Numbered from the stretch's first letter, positions 50,742-60,488 are shown. The stretch: DNA of 64,000 bases from Tessaracoccus antarcticus (GCF_003688855.1 NZ_REFW01000001.1:1302001-1366000); one strand, 5' to 3'. Numbers and translations: made by a program. The notes: generated by a model from the sequence alone, not told the origin.

Positions 50742-51754
50742 TGGATCTCACGACCAACTACATGGGATTGCGCCTGCGCAACCCTCTGGTGGCCTCGGCC
50801 GGTCCGCTCTCGCAGACCGTCAACGGAGTGCGGGCACTTGCCGACGCCGGTGTGGGCGCCGTCGTCATGTACTCCCTGTTCGAGGAGCAGATGCGCCGCG
50901 AGGCAGAGAAGATGGCCGAGTTGGAGGAGGCGCACGAGGACTCGTTCCCGGAGGCGCTGTCCTACTTCCCCAACGTGCCGTACTCCTCGGACGGCACGGC
51001 CGTCACCTCGTACCTGAGGCTCGTGGAGTCGGCGGCCGACGCCATCGACGTCCCCCTCATCGCGTCGCTGAACGGCGCCACCCTGGGAGGGTGGGTCAAG
51101 AACGCCAGCCGTCTCGCCGACGCCGGCGCGTCCGCCATCGAGCTGAACATCTACCTCGTGCCCGGCGACGTCACGGTGACGGGCTCCGAGGTGGAGCACC
51201 GCCACATCGAGATACTGCAGGCCGTCCGGGAGTCCGTCTCGGTGCCCGTGGCCGTCAAGATGAGCCCCTACTTCTCCTCGGTGGGCAACATGTGCGTCGC
51301 ACTCGACCACGCCGGGGCCGACGGACTCGTCCTGTTCAACCGGTTCCTGCAGCCCGACATCGACATCGACCGGCTGGAGGTCACCCCCGGTGTGACACTG
51401 TCCTCCCGCGACGACGCGCGCCTGCCCCGCACGTGGATCGCCGTCCTGCGCGGCAAGGTGAAGGCCAGCCTCGCGGCCAGCTCCGGGGTGGAGACGCCCT
51501 CCGACGTGGTGAAGTATCTTCTCGCCGGCGCCGACATCGTCATGACCACCTCCTCGCTGGTCCGCCACGGTGCCCCGCACGCCGGGAAGCTCCTGGAGGG
51601 GCTCGAGGCCTGGCTGACCCGCAAGGAACTCACCCTGGAGCGGGCCCGCGGCATGCTGGCCGTTCCACGGGATGCGGACCCCGCGGGGTACGCCCGCACC
51701 GGCTACGTGTCCGCCTTGGAGAAGGCCAAGAGCACCTACGGCGCCCTGCGCTGA
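50741..51754 (+). CDS. Dihydroorotate dehydrogenase-like protein
   Basis: A 337-residue TIM-barrel flavoprotein of the dihydroorotate/dihydropyrimidine dehydrogenase group. It has the FMN-barrel start MGLRLRNPLVASAGPLSQ, SLNGATLGGWV, IELNIY and VAVKMSPYFSS. The usual catalytic Ser/Cys loop of PyrD is not obvious. Such proteins commonly follow PFOR with a GltD-like gene, so it may accept electrons rather than serve pyrimidine synthesis. GAGGAG lies six bases before the ATG at 50741, which overlaps the nifJ stop as TGATG; ATG 50738 is a weaker alternative. Confidence 0.83.
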
Positions 51755-51762
51755 GTGAGCAA

Positions 51763-51790
51763 CAAGGGCCGCCCCGAAGGGCGGCCCTTG
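51763..51790 (+). terminator. Terminator after the PFOR operon
   Basis: 12-bp perfect stem (51763-51774 with 51779-51790), loop CGAA, followed by TGTTTC. Confidence 0.85.
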
Positions 51791-51806
51791 TGTTTCTGGG
51801 TGCTTC

Positions 51807-52250
51807 TCAGGACTTCTCTGGGTCCTCCGAGACGCTCCCGGTGATCATCTGGGAGCCTGCGGAGTGGCTGACCTGGATCTTGCGGGACTTCGCCTCCTCC
51901 GCCACGGGGATGCTCAGCGTGAGCACGCCGTCGGCATAGTCGGCCTCGATCCGGTCTGCGGCCACGCCGTAGCCCAGCGTCAGTTGCCGCGCGAACGTGC
52001 CGGTGGGGCGCTCGTGCACGAGCCACGCGATGTCATCGTCGCTCTGCGCCATGCGGTCCGCGCGGACCGTCAGAGTGCGGTCCTCCACGTCGATGTCGAT
52101 CGTCTGGGGGTCGACGCCGGGCAGATCGATACGCGCGATGAAGTGGTCGTCCGCTCGGAACAGGTCCATGGGCATGCCCACCGGGGCGGGGGTGCGCATG
52201 GCCGAGAAGACACGGTCCATCTCGCGAATCGGGTCGAATGTGAGTGTCAT
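51807..52250 (-). CDS. Small heat shock protein (Hsp20/alpha-crystallin)
   Basis: A 147-residue Hsp20-type holdase preventing aggregation. The alpha-crystallin domain spans about 30-125, with FIARIDLPGVDPQTIDIDVED, the GVAADRIEADYADGVLTLSIPV block and a C-terminal extension. AAGGAGGACC precedes the ATG. The promoter TTGAGC-N17-TAGAAT overlaps a HAIR-like inverted repeat, implying HspR repression, the second heat-shock circuit beside HrcA/CIRCE at groEL. Confidence 0.92.
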   Translation of the reverse strand: MTLTFDPIREMDRVFSAMRTPAPVGMPMDLFRADDHFIARIDLPGVDPQTIDIDVEDRTLTVRADRMAQSDDDIAWLVHERPTGTFARQLTLGYGVAADRIEADYADGVLTLSIPVAEEAKSRKIQVSHSAGSQMITGSVSEDPEKS

Positions 52251-52317
52251 GTGGTCCTCCTTGGAAATCGTGACGGAACAGGTGCCAACAGGTTGAGTCC
52301 CATCGGCTCATGCCCCC

Positions 52318-52346
52318 ATTCTAGCCATTGAGCGGCCTCCGCTCAA
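52318..52346 (-). promoter_or_regulatory. hsp20 promoter
   Basis: On the minus strand: -35 TTGAGC (52346-52341), 17-base spacer, -10 TAGAAT (52323-52318). About 60 bases of leader precede the ATG. Confidence 0.7.
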
Positions 52347-52347
52347 C
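52327..52347. promoter_or_regulatory. HAIR-like operator (HspR) at hsp20
   Basis: Inverted repeat ATTGAGC, seven bases, GCTCAAC. It keeps the arms TTGAG/CTCAA and the N7 spacing of HAIR (CTTGAGT-N7-ACTCAAG). It overlaps the -35 hexamer. Confidence 0.7.
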
Positions 52348-52395
52348 TCGCTCGGCTTCGCCGTCCAGCAGTGATCCCGCTACGCTGTCGGGGTT

Positions 52396-52471
52396 GGCCC
52401 CGTAGCTCAGGGGATAGAGCACCGCTCTCCTAAAGCGGGTGTCGGAGGTTCGAATCCTCCCGGGGTCGCCA
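52396..52471 (+). tRNA. tRNA-Arg (anticodon CCT)
   Basis: Acceptor GGCCCCG pairs with CGGGGTC (one G-U). The anticodon stem CCGCT/AGCGG encloses CTCCTAA, giving CCT. The T-arm has GGTTCGAAT. The 3' CCA is encoded. Confidence 0.96.
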
Positions 52472-52523
52472 ACGCTGCAGCGTGTCGAGGGCGACCAGGC
52501 CCCGGACAGGAGGGCACGGGTCG

Positions 52524-53171
52524 GTGTACGGAATGCAGAGATGGACCACGACCCATCCGGTCGGCTTCTGGATCAGTCTCATCGCCGTCGCCGTCGTGCT
52601 GGGAATCATCCTGCCGGTGAGTTCACTCTTCTACACGTCAGCCCTGGTCTCCGGCCTCGTGTGGCACCTGAACAGTGCCGCCGCCGTCAAGGACCTTGAG
52701 CCCGGACGGGCCAGGTCCCGGATCGAGGGGCCACGGGGCAGGGCCGATGTCGCGCCGCCACCGCCGTTGTTCCTGCCGGCCAGCCCCCATCTCATGCTCC
52801 CGCGTGGGCAGAAGGTTCAGGTGACCAAGGAGGAGCATCACCTCGAGCACATGGGGGTGGCTCTCGCCGAGGCGGGGAATCGCCACATTGCCGCCACGCT
52901 GCACCGCATGGCCCCGCTCACGCGACGCTCCACGAAGGAGCGCGTCCAGGTGCGGATCGACGGCCGCCCCGTCGGCGAGTTGACGCCCTACATGTCGGAG
53001 CACTTCCTTCCCATCATCCGGGTGTGTGACGAGCGTGGCGTCATCGTCGCCTGCGCCGCTGTGGTCAAGGGCAACCAGCTCAAGGCGGACGTGGTCCTCG
53101 ACGCCGTCAGAGCCGTCGATCTTGACGACGGCTGGATCGAGGCGCACATCCTCAACCCCGGGACGCCCTGA
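52524..53171 (+). CDS. Hypothetical membrane protein with HIRAN-like domain
   Basis: A 215-residue protein. One N-terminal helix (GFWISLIAVAVVLGIILPVS) is followed by a short linker and a soluble domain. RVQVRIDGRPVGELTPYMSE (about 140-159) recalls the HIRAN-like domain found in actinobacterial hypothetical proteins, which bind DNA ends in other systems. The function here is unknown. GTG 52524 has AGGAGGG nine bases upstream; ATG 52533 is an alternative. It lies 52 bases after tRNA-Arg. Confidence 0.6.
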   Translation: MYGMQRWTTTHPVGFWISLIAVAVVLGIILPVSSLFYTSALVSGLVWHLNSAAAVKDLEPGRARSRIEGPRGRADVAPPPPLFLPASPHLMLPRGQKVQVTKEEHHLEHMGVALAEAGNRHIAATLHRMAPLTRRSTKERVQVRIDGRPVGELTPYMSEHFLPIIRVCDERGVIVACAAVVKGNQLKADVVLDAVRAVDLDDGWIEAHILNPGTP

Positions 53172-53195
53172 GCCGGGATCCCAGGCTGCCACAAC

Positions 53196-53241
53196 GCACA
53201 GGACCCGCGGCCACCATGGGGGTGGGCCGCGGGTCCTGTGC
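53196..53241. terminator. Bidirectional terminator between convergent genes
   Basis: 17-bp perfect stem (53196-53212 with 53225-53241), 12-base loop, between the HIRAN-like gene and metQ. Confidence 0.8.
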
Positions 53242-53259
53242 ACTCATGGGTGCAGCCGG

Positions 53260-54093
53260 TCAGTTGCCGGCGATGACGTCGCCGGAGGGCCACGTCTCCT
53301 TGATGAAGGCGGCCACCTCGTCGGAGTGCAGGAGCTCGTCGAGCTTCGCCACGCCCTCGTTGGTGTTGTTGCTGCGCCACGCCAGCAGGTTGGCGTTGGG
53401 GTTGCCCTCGACGGCCTCCTTGGCGATGGCGTCGTCGGTGTTGAGGCCGGCGGTGAGGATGAAGTTGCCGTTGACGAACGCGACGTCGATGGCCGGGTCC
53501 TCGAGCTGCTGCACGATCACCTCGGGCTGGTTCTCGGCAAACTTGAACCCGCGGGGGTTCTGCTCGGGCGTCAGGCTGAGCACGTTGCTGTCATCGGCCA
53601 CGTCCTTCAGCTGGCCCTCGGCCTCCAGCACCCGCAGGCCACGGATCTGGTTGGCGGCGTCGTTGGTGATGGCGATGGTGGCGCCGTCGGGCACGTCGGC
53701 CAGGGAGTCGTACTTGCTGGAGAACGCGGCGTAGGGCTCGATGTGGATGCCCTCGCCGTGGTCGAACTCGTAGCCCTTCTCCTTGATCTGGTCCTCGAGG
53801 TAGGGGAGGTGCTGGAAGTAGTTGGCGTCGATCTCACCGGAGGCCAGTGCCTCGTTGGGCAGCACGAAGTCGTCGAACTCCACAATCTCCAACTTGATGC
53901 CGGCGTCCGCGGCAAGCTCCTTCTGGACGAACTCCAGGATCTTGGCGTGGGGGGCCGGGCTGGCGCCCACCTTGACTGTGACCAGGGAGCCGGCGTCGCC
54001 GTCGGCGGCCGGGGTGGTGCCCCCGCCGCAGGCGCTCAGGAGCAGCGCTGTGGAGATGGCCAGTGCGGCCGAAACTTTCCGAATGGTGGACAT
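53260..54093 (-). CDS. metQ: Methionine-type substrate-binding lipoprotein MetQ
   Basis: A 277-residue NlpA/MetQ family lipoprotein. The signal peptide ends STALLLSAC. The binding-protein domain contains KVGASPAPHAKILEFVQ, NYFQHLPYL and AITNDAANQIRGLRVLEAEG. AAGAGG is seven bases before the ATG. It is the last gene of the metN-metI-metQ set, 46 bases after metI. NlpA proteins bind D/L-methionine or related compounds; the leader peptide upstream of metN also suggests cysteine-linked control. Confidence 0.9.
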   Translation of the reverse strand: MSTIRKVSAALAISTALLLSACGGGTTPAADGDAGSLVTVKVGASPAPHAKILEFVQKELAADAGIKLEIVEFDDFVLPNEALASGEIDANYFQHLPYLEDQIKEKGYEFDHGEGIHIEPYAAFSSKYDSLADVPDGATIAITNDAANQIRGLRVLEAEGQLKDVADDSNVLSLTPEQNPRGFKFAENQPEVIVQQLEDPAIDVAFVNGNFILTAGLNTDDAIAKEAVEGNPNANLLAWRSNNTNEGVAKLDELLHSDEVAAFIKETWPSGDVIAGN

Positions 54094-54139
54094 GGGTGTA
54101 CCTCTTCTTGCTTGATGGGACGGGGGAGTGAGCGAGGGC

Positions 54140-54823
54140 TCAGCGGTGGTCGACGCGGCGCACGACCGCCTCACCCACCAGTTGGACGACCTGGACGAAC
54201 AGGACGAGGATCACGAGGACGACGAGCATCACCTCGGGCTGGAACCGCTGGTAGCCGTAGTTGTAGGCGAGACGGCCGAGCCCGCCGCCACCGATGAGTC
54301 CGGCCATGGCGGAGTAGCCGATGAGCGTGACCAGGGTGGTGGTGACGCTGGCCACCAATGAGGGCATGGCCTCGGGCAGCATGACCTTCCACACCGTCTG
54401 GGCGCGGGTGGAGCCCATGGCGTGCGCGGCATCGACCTTGCCGGGCTGCACGTCGCGCAACCCCGACTCGACGAGCCGGGCGAAGAACGGCACGCAGGCG
54501 ATGGTCAGCGACACCGACGCCGCCAGCGGGCCGATGGACGTGCCCACGATGAACCGGGTGAACGGCATGAGGGAGACCATGAGGATGGCGTAGGGCACCG
54601 AGCGGGTGATGTTGACGATGATCCCGGACAGCACCACGCTCACGGCGCGGTTCGCTGCCATGCCACCCGGCTGGGTGACGAACAACACCACCCCCAGCGG
54701 GAGACCGATCACCACCGTCGCGACACCTGCGATGCCCACCATGAGGAGGGTCTCCACGAGCGCAGGCCACAGGGCAGTGGTCAGGGCCGGGTTGGACAGG
54801 AGGTCGTCGAGGAATCCGGGCAT
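54140..54823 (-). CDS. metI: Methionine-type ABC transporter permease MetI
   Basis: A 227-residue MetI permease with about five membrane helices and the coupling motif DAAHAMGSTRAQTVWKVMLP. AGLIGGGGLGRLAYNYGYQRF is the typical C-terminal block. The ATG at 54823 overlaps the metN stop (ATGA), so the two are co-translated. The frame upstream inside metN is not coding. Confidence 0.92.
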   Translation of the reverse strand: MPGFLDDLLSNPALTTALWPALVETLLMVGIAGVATVVIGLPLGVVLFVTQPGGMAANRAVSVVLSGIIVNITRSVPYAILMVSLMPFTRFIVGTSIGPLAASVSLTIACVPFFARLVESGLRDVQPGKVDAAHAMGSTRAQTVWKVMLPEAMPSLVASVTTTLVTLIGYSAMAGLIGGGGLGRLAYNYGYQRFQPEVMLVVLVILVLFVQVVQLVGEAVVRRVDHR

Positions 54824-55830
54824 CAGGCCACCTCGTCGATGCTCGGGGCGGAGATGGTGCTCTCGGCACCGAGCCCCTTGAGGTGGCTGACCACCACGGC
54901 CGGGTCCAGGGAGGGTGGCACCAGCACGCGCATGCGGGAGAAGGTGGTTCCGTCGAGGTGTTCTACGGTTCCGGCCAGGACAGGCAGGTCCGCGTCGAAG
55001 TGGCGCTCGGCAGCAGTCAGGGCCGCAGTGTCCCCCGGCTGCGTGGTGTCCAGCACCTCCAGGGTCGCTCCGAGGGTGGCGGGCAGGGGCGCGGCCGGCG
55101 GGAGCTGCAGCAGCATCTCGCTGAGCCGTCCTCCGAGGCGGCCCACCACCCCAGCCAGCGGCCCGGACTCCACCACGAGGCCTGCCTCCAGGAGGGAGAC
55201 CGAGTCGCAGATGCGCTTGACCACATGCATCTCGTGCGTGATCACCAGGACGGCCAGGCCGAGGCGGGCCTTGATGTCGGCGATGAGGTCGAGGATCTCG
55301 TCGGTGGTGCGAGGGTCCAGTGCGCTGGTCGGCTCGTCGCACAGCAGGACGTCGGGGTCGGTGGCCAGTGCCCGGGCGATCCCCACGCGCTGGCGCTGCC
55401 CCCCGGAGAGCTGCGCAGGATGGGCGGCGGCGGCGTCGCCGAGACCCACCAGACCGAGGAGCTCCGTCACCTTCGCCGCCCGCTCGCGACGCTCCACACC
55501 GGCAAGCTCCAGCGGGTAGGCGACGTTGTCCGCGATGGTGCGGGAGTCGAAGAGGTTGGCGTGTTGGAAGACCACCCCGAGGCGGCGTCGTGCTCTGCGC
55601 AGGTCACTGGAGCGGACGTGCGCCAGGTCGACGCCGTTGATCTCGACGGTGCCGGAGGTGGGGCGGTCGAGCAGCGCGAGGCACCGCACGAGCGTCGACT
55701 TCCCGGCGCCGGACTGGCCGATGACGCCGTGCACTGAGTCGTCGGGCACCTCGAGGGTGACGCCGTCGAGCGCACGGATCTCACGGTTGGCCTGGTGGTA
55801 GACCTTTTTCAGGTCCTTGACTGCAATCAC
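54823..55830 (-). CDS. metN: Methionine-type ABC transporter ATPase MetN
   Basis: A 335-residue ATPase. Walker A GQSGAGKST, signature LSGGQRQRVGIARAL and Walker [14 protein letters not shown] are clear. The C-terminal NIL regulatory domain (about 255-330) in MetN proteins binds methionine and inhibits transport. The start is GTG at 55830. A leader of about 230 bases lies upstream and encodes a Met/Cys-rich peptide, so expression probably follows the supply of sulfur amino acids. Confidence 0.93.
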   Translation of the reverse strand: MIAVKDLKKVYHQANREIRALDGVTLEVPDDSVHGVIGQSGAGKSTLVRCLALLDRPTSGTVEINGVDLAHVRSSDLRRARRRLGVVFQHANLFDSRTIADNVAYPLELAGVERRERAAKVTELLGLVGLGDAAAAHPAQLSGGQRQRVGIARALATDPDVLLCDEPTSALDPRTTDEILDLIADIKARLGLAVLVITHEMHVVKRICDSVSLLEAGLVVESGPLAGVVGRLGGRLSEMLLQLPPAAPLPATLGATLEVLDTTQPGDTAALTAAERHFDADLPVLAGTVEHLDGTTFSRMRVLVPPSLDPAVVVSHLKGLGAESTISAPSIDEVA

Positions 55831-55979
55831 TGGTGACCCTCTCGGGGGTGCCGGAGCTCAATCGCTGGTGGTGGCGGACACAGACTGGCCTGTGATGAAC
55901 GCCCTGGGTGTGCGAGCTCACGTCCCACATCAACTCGGTTGTCCGAGGAGTGGGCGTGGTCGCGGGTCTCAGACGCCGG

Positions 55980-56063
55980 TCAGCGACAGCACATTCGCAC
56001 GCGCATCATCATGGCCGGGACTGCGGGCAGCAGGCGGGCAGGACGAAGGGTGCAGGTGAACAC
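55980..56063 (-). CDS. Leaderless Met/Cys-rich leader peptide upstream of metNIQ
   Basis: A 27-codon frame starting at GTG and ending MMMRVRMCCR before TGA. It has four Met and three Cys among its residues, far above chance. TAAATT lies exactly seven bases before the GTG, preceded by TTGGTG at 18-base spacing, so the message would start at the GTG. The Cys-Cys-Arg end matches Cys-responsive leaderless leader peptides known in mycobacteria. The stop is about 150 bases before metN. I found no convincing terminator in that gap, so the mechanism (attenuation or Rho-linked) is open. Confidence 0.65.
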   Translation of the reverse strand: MFTCTLRPARLLPAVPAMMMRVRMCCR

Positions 56064-56070
56064 GACCCCG

Positions 56071-56100
56071 AATTTAGCAGTCAAGCCACGCCCCCACCAA
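56071..56100 (-). promoter_or_regulatory. Promoter of the metNIQ leader
   Basis: Minus strand: -35 TTGGTG (56100-56095), 18-base spacer, -10 TAAATT (56076-56071), seven bases before the leader GTG at 56063. Confidence 0.6.
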
Positions 56101-56133
56101 ACCCTCAGGATCACAAAGGCCGCCACCCGCGCG

Positions 56134-56412
56134 TCAGTGGCTGCGCAGTGCCCCGATGAGGGCGGCCTTGTTCATGGTGGAGCGGCCATCGATGCCGATC
56201 TCGGCGGCCCGCTTGTGCAGGTCGCCGACACTCCAGTCCTCGTAGCTGCCGGACTCGCCACCCTTGGCGCCCACTTCGGAGCGCGACGTGGCGGCGGCGG
56301 CGTTGGAGATGCGGGCAGCCTTCCCCTTGCTGGCGCCGTCGTGGCGCAGCGCCTCATACATTTCCGGGTCCTTCACGCTCGGTCCGGGATCCTGCCCATC
56401 TGTCGTGGCCAT
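56134..56412 (-). CDS. DUF7218 small basic protein (Rho N-terminal-like)
   Basis: A 92-residue protein. The N-terminal SVKDPEMYEALRHDGASKGK is followed by AARISNAAAATSRSEVGAKG, and the C-terminal DWSVGDLHKRAAEIGIDGRS resembles the Rho termination factor N-terminal (SAP-like) motif. AGGAGG precedes the ATG. It probably binds nucleic acid, but its role is unknown. Confidence 0.75.
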   Translation of the reverse strand: MATTDGQDPGPSVKDPEMYEALRHDGASKGKAARISNAAAATSRSEVGAKGGESGSYEDWSVGDLHKRAAEIGIDGRSTMNKAALIGALRSH

Positions 56413-56491
56413 GCCAATTCCTCCTCACTGAGTGTGGTGTGCAGCAGTGCGCACCAGTCCACACCATGTGTGGGGTCACCGGGTGGTGAAC

Positions 56492-56537
56492 GCGCACAGG
56501 CGCCGACACCGTGGGGGCGGTGTCGGCGCCTGTGCGC
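56492..56537 (-). terminator. Terminator after fumC
   Basis: 19-bp perfect stem (56492-56510 with 56519-56537), 8-base loop, between fumC and the DUF7218 gene. Confidence 0.8.
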
Positions 56538-56549
56538 TTCGTGCCTGGC

Positions 56550-57959
<1,410 letters not shown>

Positions 57960-57965
57960 GGCCCA

Positions 57966-57971
57966 ACCCTA
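57966..57971 (-). promoter_or_regulatory. Candidate -10 element of leaderless fumC
   Basis: TAGGGT on the minus strand, six bases before the ATG at 57959. It overlaps the end of narK, so read-through transcription is also likely. Confidence 0.35.
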
Positions 57972-59288
57972 TGACCCGGACCTGGAGCCGCGGACCTCGG
58001 GTGGCACTTCCACCAGGTCGGGCCGTCCGGGGAGCTTCTCGTCCATGTGCGTGATGACCATGTGCATCCAGATCAGCGCCACGATGGTCAACGCCAACAG
58101 CACGAAGAAGGGTGTCGACGCGACCCCGGTGATCACGGTCAGGTAGGCGAACAACGGGGGGAGGAAGAAGCCGCCCAGGCCGCCGAGCATGCCGACGAGG
58201 CCGCCCACGGAGCCCACGTTGTCGGGGAAGTACGTGGGGATGTGCTTGAAGACGGCGGCCTTGGCCACGCCCATGGCACAGCCCACCACGAAGATCAGGG
58301 CCACCACCAGCCACAGGGGCAGTCCGTAGGGGCCGGACTTGCCGCGACCGCTGGGGGTCGACAGCACGGCCAGCGCCACGATCATGGTGAAGAAGGTGGC
58401 ATACATGGCCACCCGTGCACCCCAGACGTCGGAGAGCCATCCGCCCAGGGGGCGCAGAAGTGACGCGGGGAAGATGAAGGTGGCCGTCAGGAGGCCGGCG
58501 GTGGTCAGGTCCAGGCCGAAGCTGTCCATGTAGTGGCCCGGCAGGATCGCGGCGTAGGCGACGTAGGCGCCGAACGCGATCACGTAGTAGAGGCTGAAGC
58601 GCCACACCCTGATGTCGGACAGGGGGCGCAGCATCGCGCCCAGCGGTTGCGACCTGCCCGGCATCCGGTCCTGGGCGGGTGCGAGCCACCACACGAGTGC
58701 AGCGCACACCAGAAGCAGCACGGCGTAGAACGTCGGGATGAGTCGCCAGCCACCCTGCAGTCCGAAGAAGACGGTGGTGCCGGCGGTGGCGGCTATCACG
58801 GGCGGGCCGATGAACTTGGTGACGGAGGCGCCCACGTTGCCGGCCCCGAAGACGCCCAGCGCGAAGCCCTTGCGCTCCGCCGGGAACCAGGCGGAGTTCC
58901 AGGCGATGCCGCTGGAGAAGCTGTTGCCGACGAAGCCGACGAGGAACGCCAGGACCAGCAGCATCTCGTAGCTGGCGGCCAGCGACACGAGGTAGGAGAA
59001 CACTGCCCCGGCCAGCAGGAGGATCACCATGATCTTCTTGCCGCCGAACCGGTCCGCCAGGATGCCGGCGGGCAGCCGCCACAAAGAACCGTTGAGCACC
59101 GCGACGGCGCTGATCCACGACAACTGGAGGTTGCTGAGGCCGAACTCGGCCTGGATGGGCTTGCCCAGGATGCCGAACATCAGCCACACGGCGAACATCA
59201 GGGTGAAGGCGATGGTGGACAGCGTCAGGACGCGGTTGGCGCCGACGCTGGTGGGGCTCGTGGTGCGCGTCGTCTCGGTGGTGCTCAT
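57969..59288 (-). CDS. narK: Nitrate/nitrite transporter (NarK family MFS)
   Basis: A 439-residue 12-helix MFS carrier. The nitrate signature appears as FGAGNVGASVTKF and as VGGLVGMLGGLGGFFLPPLF. It carries nitrate in or nitrite out. GGAGGA lies close before the ATG. The Mo-cofactor genes start in the opposite direction upstream, and modABC is in the window, so a molybdenum nitrate reductase elsewhere is likely; no nitrate reductase genes are present here. Confidence 0.88.
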   Translation of the reverse strand: MSTTETTRTTSPTSVGANRVLTLSTIAFTLMFAVWLMFGILGKPIQAEFGLSNLQLSWISAVAVLNGSLWRLPAGILADRFGGKKIMVILLLAGAVFSYLVSLAASYEMLLVLAFLVGFVGNSFSSGIAWNSAWFPAERKGFALGVFGAGNVGASVTKFIGPPVIAATAGTTVFFGLQGGWRLIPTFYAVLLLVCAALVWWLAPAQDRMPGRSQPLGAMLRPLSDIRVWRFSLYYVIAFGAYVAYAAILPGHYMDSFGLDLTTAGLLTATFIFPASLLRPLGGWLSDVWGARVAMYATFFTMIVALAVLSTPSGRGKSGPYGLPLWLVVALIFVVGCAMGVAKAAVFKHIPTYFPDNVGSVGGLVGMLGGLGGFFLPPLFAYLTVITGVASTPFFVLLALTIVALIWMHMVITHMDEKLPGRPDLVEVPPEVRGSRSGS

Positions 59289-59462
59289 CTGTCCTCCGCT
59301 GGGGCTGATCGGGCGTGGTCGACCACTTCGGCAGTGGCCGGCTCACCGTCGGGATTCCTGATGGTAGGACCGGCGTTTCTCCACCTGCGCGGTGGGGTCC
59401 CTTTGGGTGTCCGGTGGTGCCTGGCGCCCCGGGACGCCCCGCCGGGGAGTCCGCCGGACTGG

Positions 59463-59468
59463 CATGAT
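59463..59468 (+). promoter_or_regulatory. -10 element of the molybdenum-cofactor gene cluster
   Basis: CATGAT preceded by TGG, then seven bases and GTG at 59476. The cluster would be transcribed as one message. Confidence 0.45.
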
Positions 59469-59475
59469 GAAGGGC

Positions 59476-59727
59476 GTGCAACGCAAACCAGTCGACGAAC
59501 AGGCATGGCAGCCGTGGGTGAGCGCCGTGGCGGCCAGCGTGGGCATTGATCCCCTGGCCGTGTCCATCCCCGCCATCCATGAGGTCACCAGTGCGGTGTC
59601 GCACTCGCGGACACGACCCATGGGCCCCGTGGCCGCCCACATCTGGGGCCTGGCGAGGGGTATGCATCCACAGGTCGACCCCGACGTCCTGCGCCGGGCC
59701 ATCATCGACGCTGCCGAGCAGCAGTGA
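59476..59727 (+). CDS. DUF6457 domain protein
   Basis: An 83-residue protein of the DUF6457 type. Its core GIDPLAVSIPAIHEVTSAVS followed by RPMGPVAAHIWGLARGM repeats the pattern at the C-terminus of the MobA fusion in the same cluster (RPMAPVSAYLLGLAMGM). It is probably a partner or regulator of Mo-cofactor synthesis. The GTG at 59476 is supported by the CATGAT element seven bases before; ATG 59464 or 59467 are alternatives. The gene overlaps the next by four bases (GTGA). Confidence 0.72.
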   Translation: MQRKPVDEQAWQPWVSAVAASVGIDPLAVSIPAIHEVTSAVSHSRTRPMGPVAAHIWGLARGMHPQVDPDVLRRAIIDAAEQQ

Positions 59728-60488
59728 CAAGCTGGCCCGGGCCGCTGGTGGCGCCGACCGCCACGCTCGCCCCCCACGAGATCGCGCGGTACGCGCGCAC
59801 CATCTCCCTGTCGGGAGTCGGCACGCAGGGGCAGCGTCGGCTCAAGTCCGCGCGGGTCTGCGTGGTGGGTGCCGGCGGCCTGGGTGGACCCGTCCTGCAG
59901 TACCTGGTGGGTGCCGGCGTGGGCCACATCACGGTGGTCGACGACGACGTCGTCGAGGTGCGCAACCTGCAACGCCAGACCCTCTACGGTCACGCGAGCA
60001 TCGGCCACAAGAAGGCGGACGCAGCAGTGGCGCGCCTGCGGGACCTCAATGATCTCATCACCCTGTCGGCCGTCAGCCGGCGCGTGACGGCCGAGTCGGC
60101 CGCGGACATCTTCGCCGGCCACGACCTCGTGGTGGACGCCGTTGACAACCTTCCCACCCGTCTCGTGACGGCCGACGCCTGCCAGGCTCTGGACCTGCCG
60201 TTCGTGTGGGGGGCCGTGCAGTCCGTCAACGGGCAGGTCTCGGTCTTCTGGGAGCGGCTCGGACTGGGGCTGCGGGACCTCTTCCCCCGTCCGCCCGCCG
60301 AGATGCCGAGGCTTGACGACGTGGGGGTGCTCGGACCCATGACGGGGTGGGTGGGCTCCGTCATGGCCACGGAGTGCCTGAAGGTCATCATGGGGATCGG
60401 TGAGCCGCTCGTGGGCCGAGTGATGTACATCGACACCCTCGGTGCGAGGGTGTCGGAACTGCCGTTGAAGGGACGTGGACCCCAGTGA
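59724..60488 (+). CDS. ThiF/MoeB-like adenylyltransferase lacking Cys motifs
   Basis: A 254-residue E1-like protein. The ATP loop is VVGAGGLGGPVLQYL (48-62), with DDDVVEVRNLQRQTLYG and Asp141 in VVDAVDNLPTR. Such proteins activate a sulfur-carrier C-terminus such as MoaD, which lies in the same cluster. The usual CxxC zinc pairs and the Cys before GVLG are missing: PRLDDVGVLGPM stands where PSCAEGGVLG is expected, and only Cys46, 153 and 218 occur. GTG start, GTGA overlaps on both sides. Confidence 0.8.
   Translation: MTSWPGPLVAPTATLAPHEIARYARTISLSGVGTQGQRRLKSARVCVVGAGGLGGPVLQYLVGAGVGHITVVDDDVVEVRNLQRQTLYGHASIGHKKADAAVARLRDLNDLITLSAVSRRVTAESAADIFAGHDLVVDAVDNLPTRLVTADACQALDLPFVWGAVQSVNGQVSVFWERLGLGLRDLFPRPPAEMPRLDDVGVLGPMTGWVGSVMATECLKVIMGIGEPLVGRVMYIDTLGARVSELPLKGRGPQ

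Noticed and set aside
55831..55979. SAM riboswitch or other methionine riboswitch before metN
   Set aside because: I compared the region with the SAM-I and SAM-IV conserved cores from memory and saw no match. The leader peptide explains the long 5' region better. A covariance-model search would be decisive.
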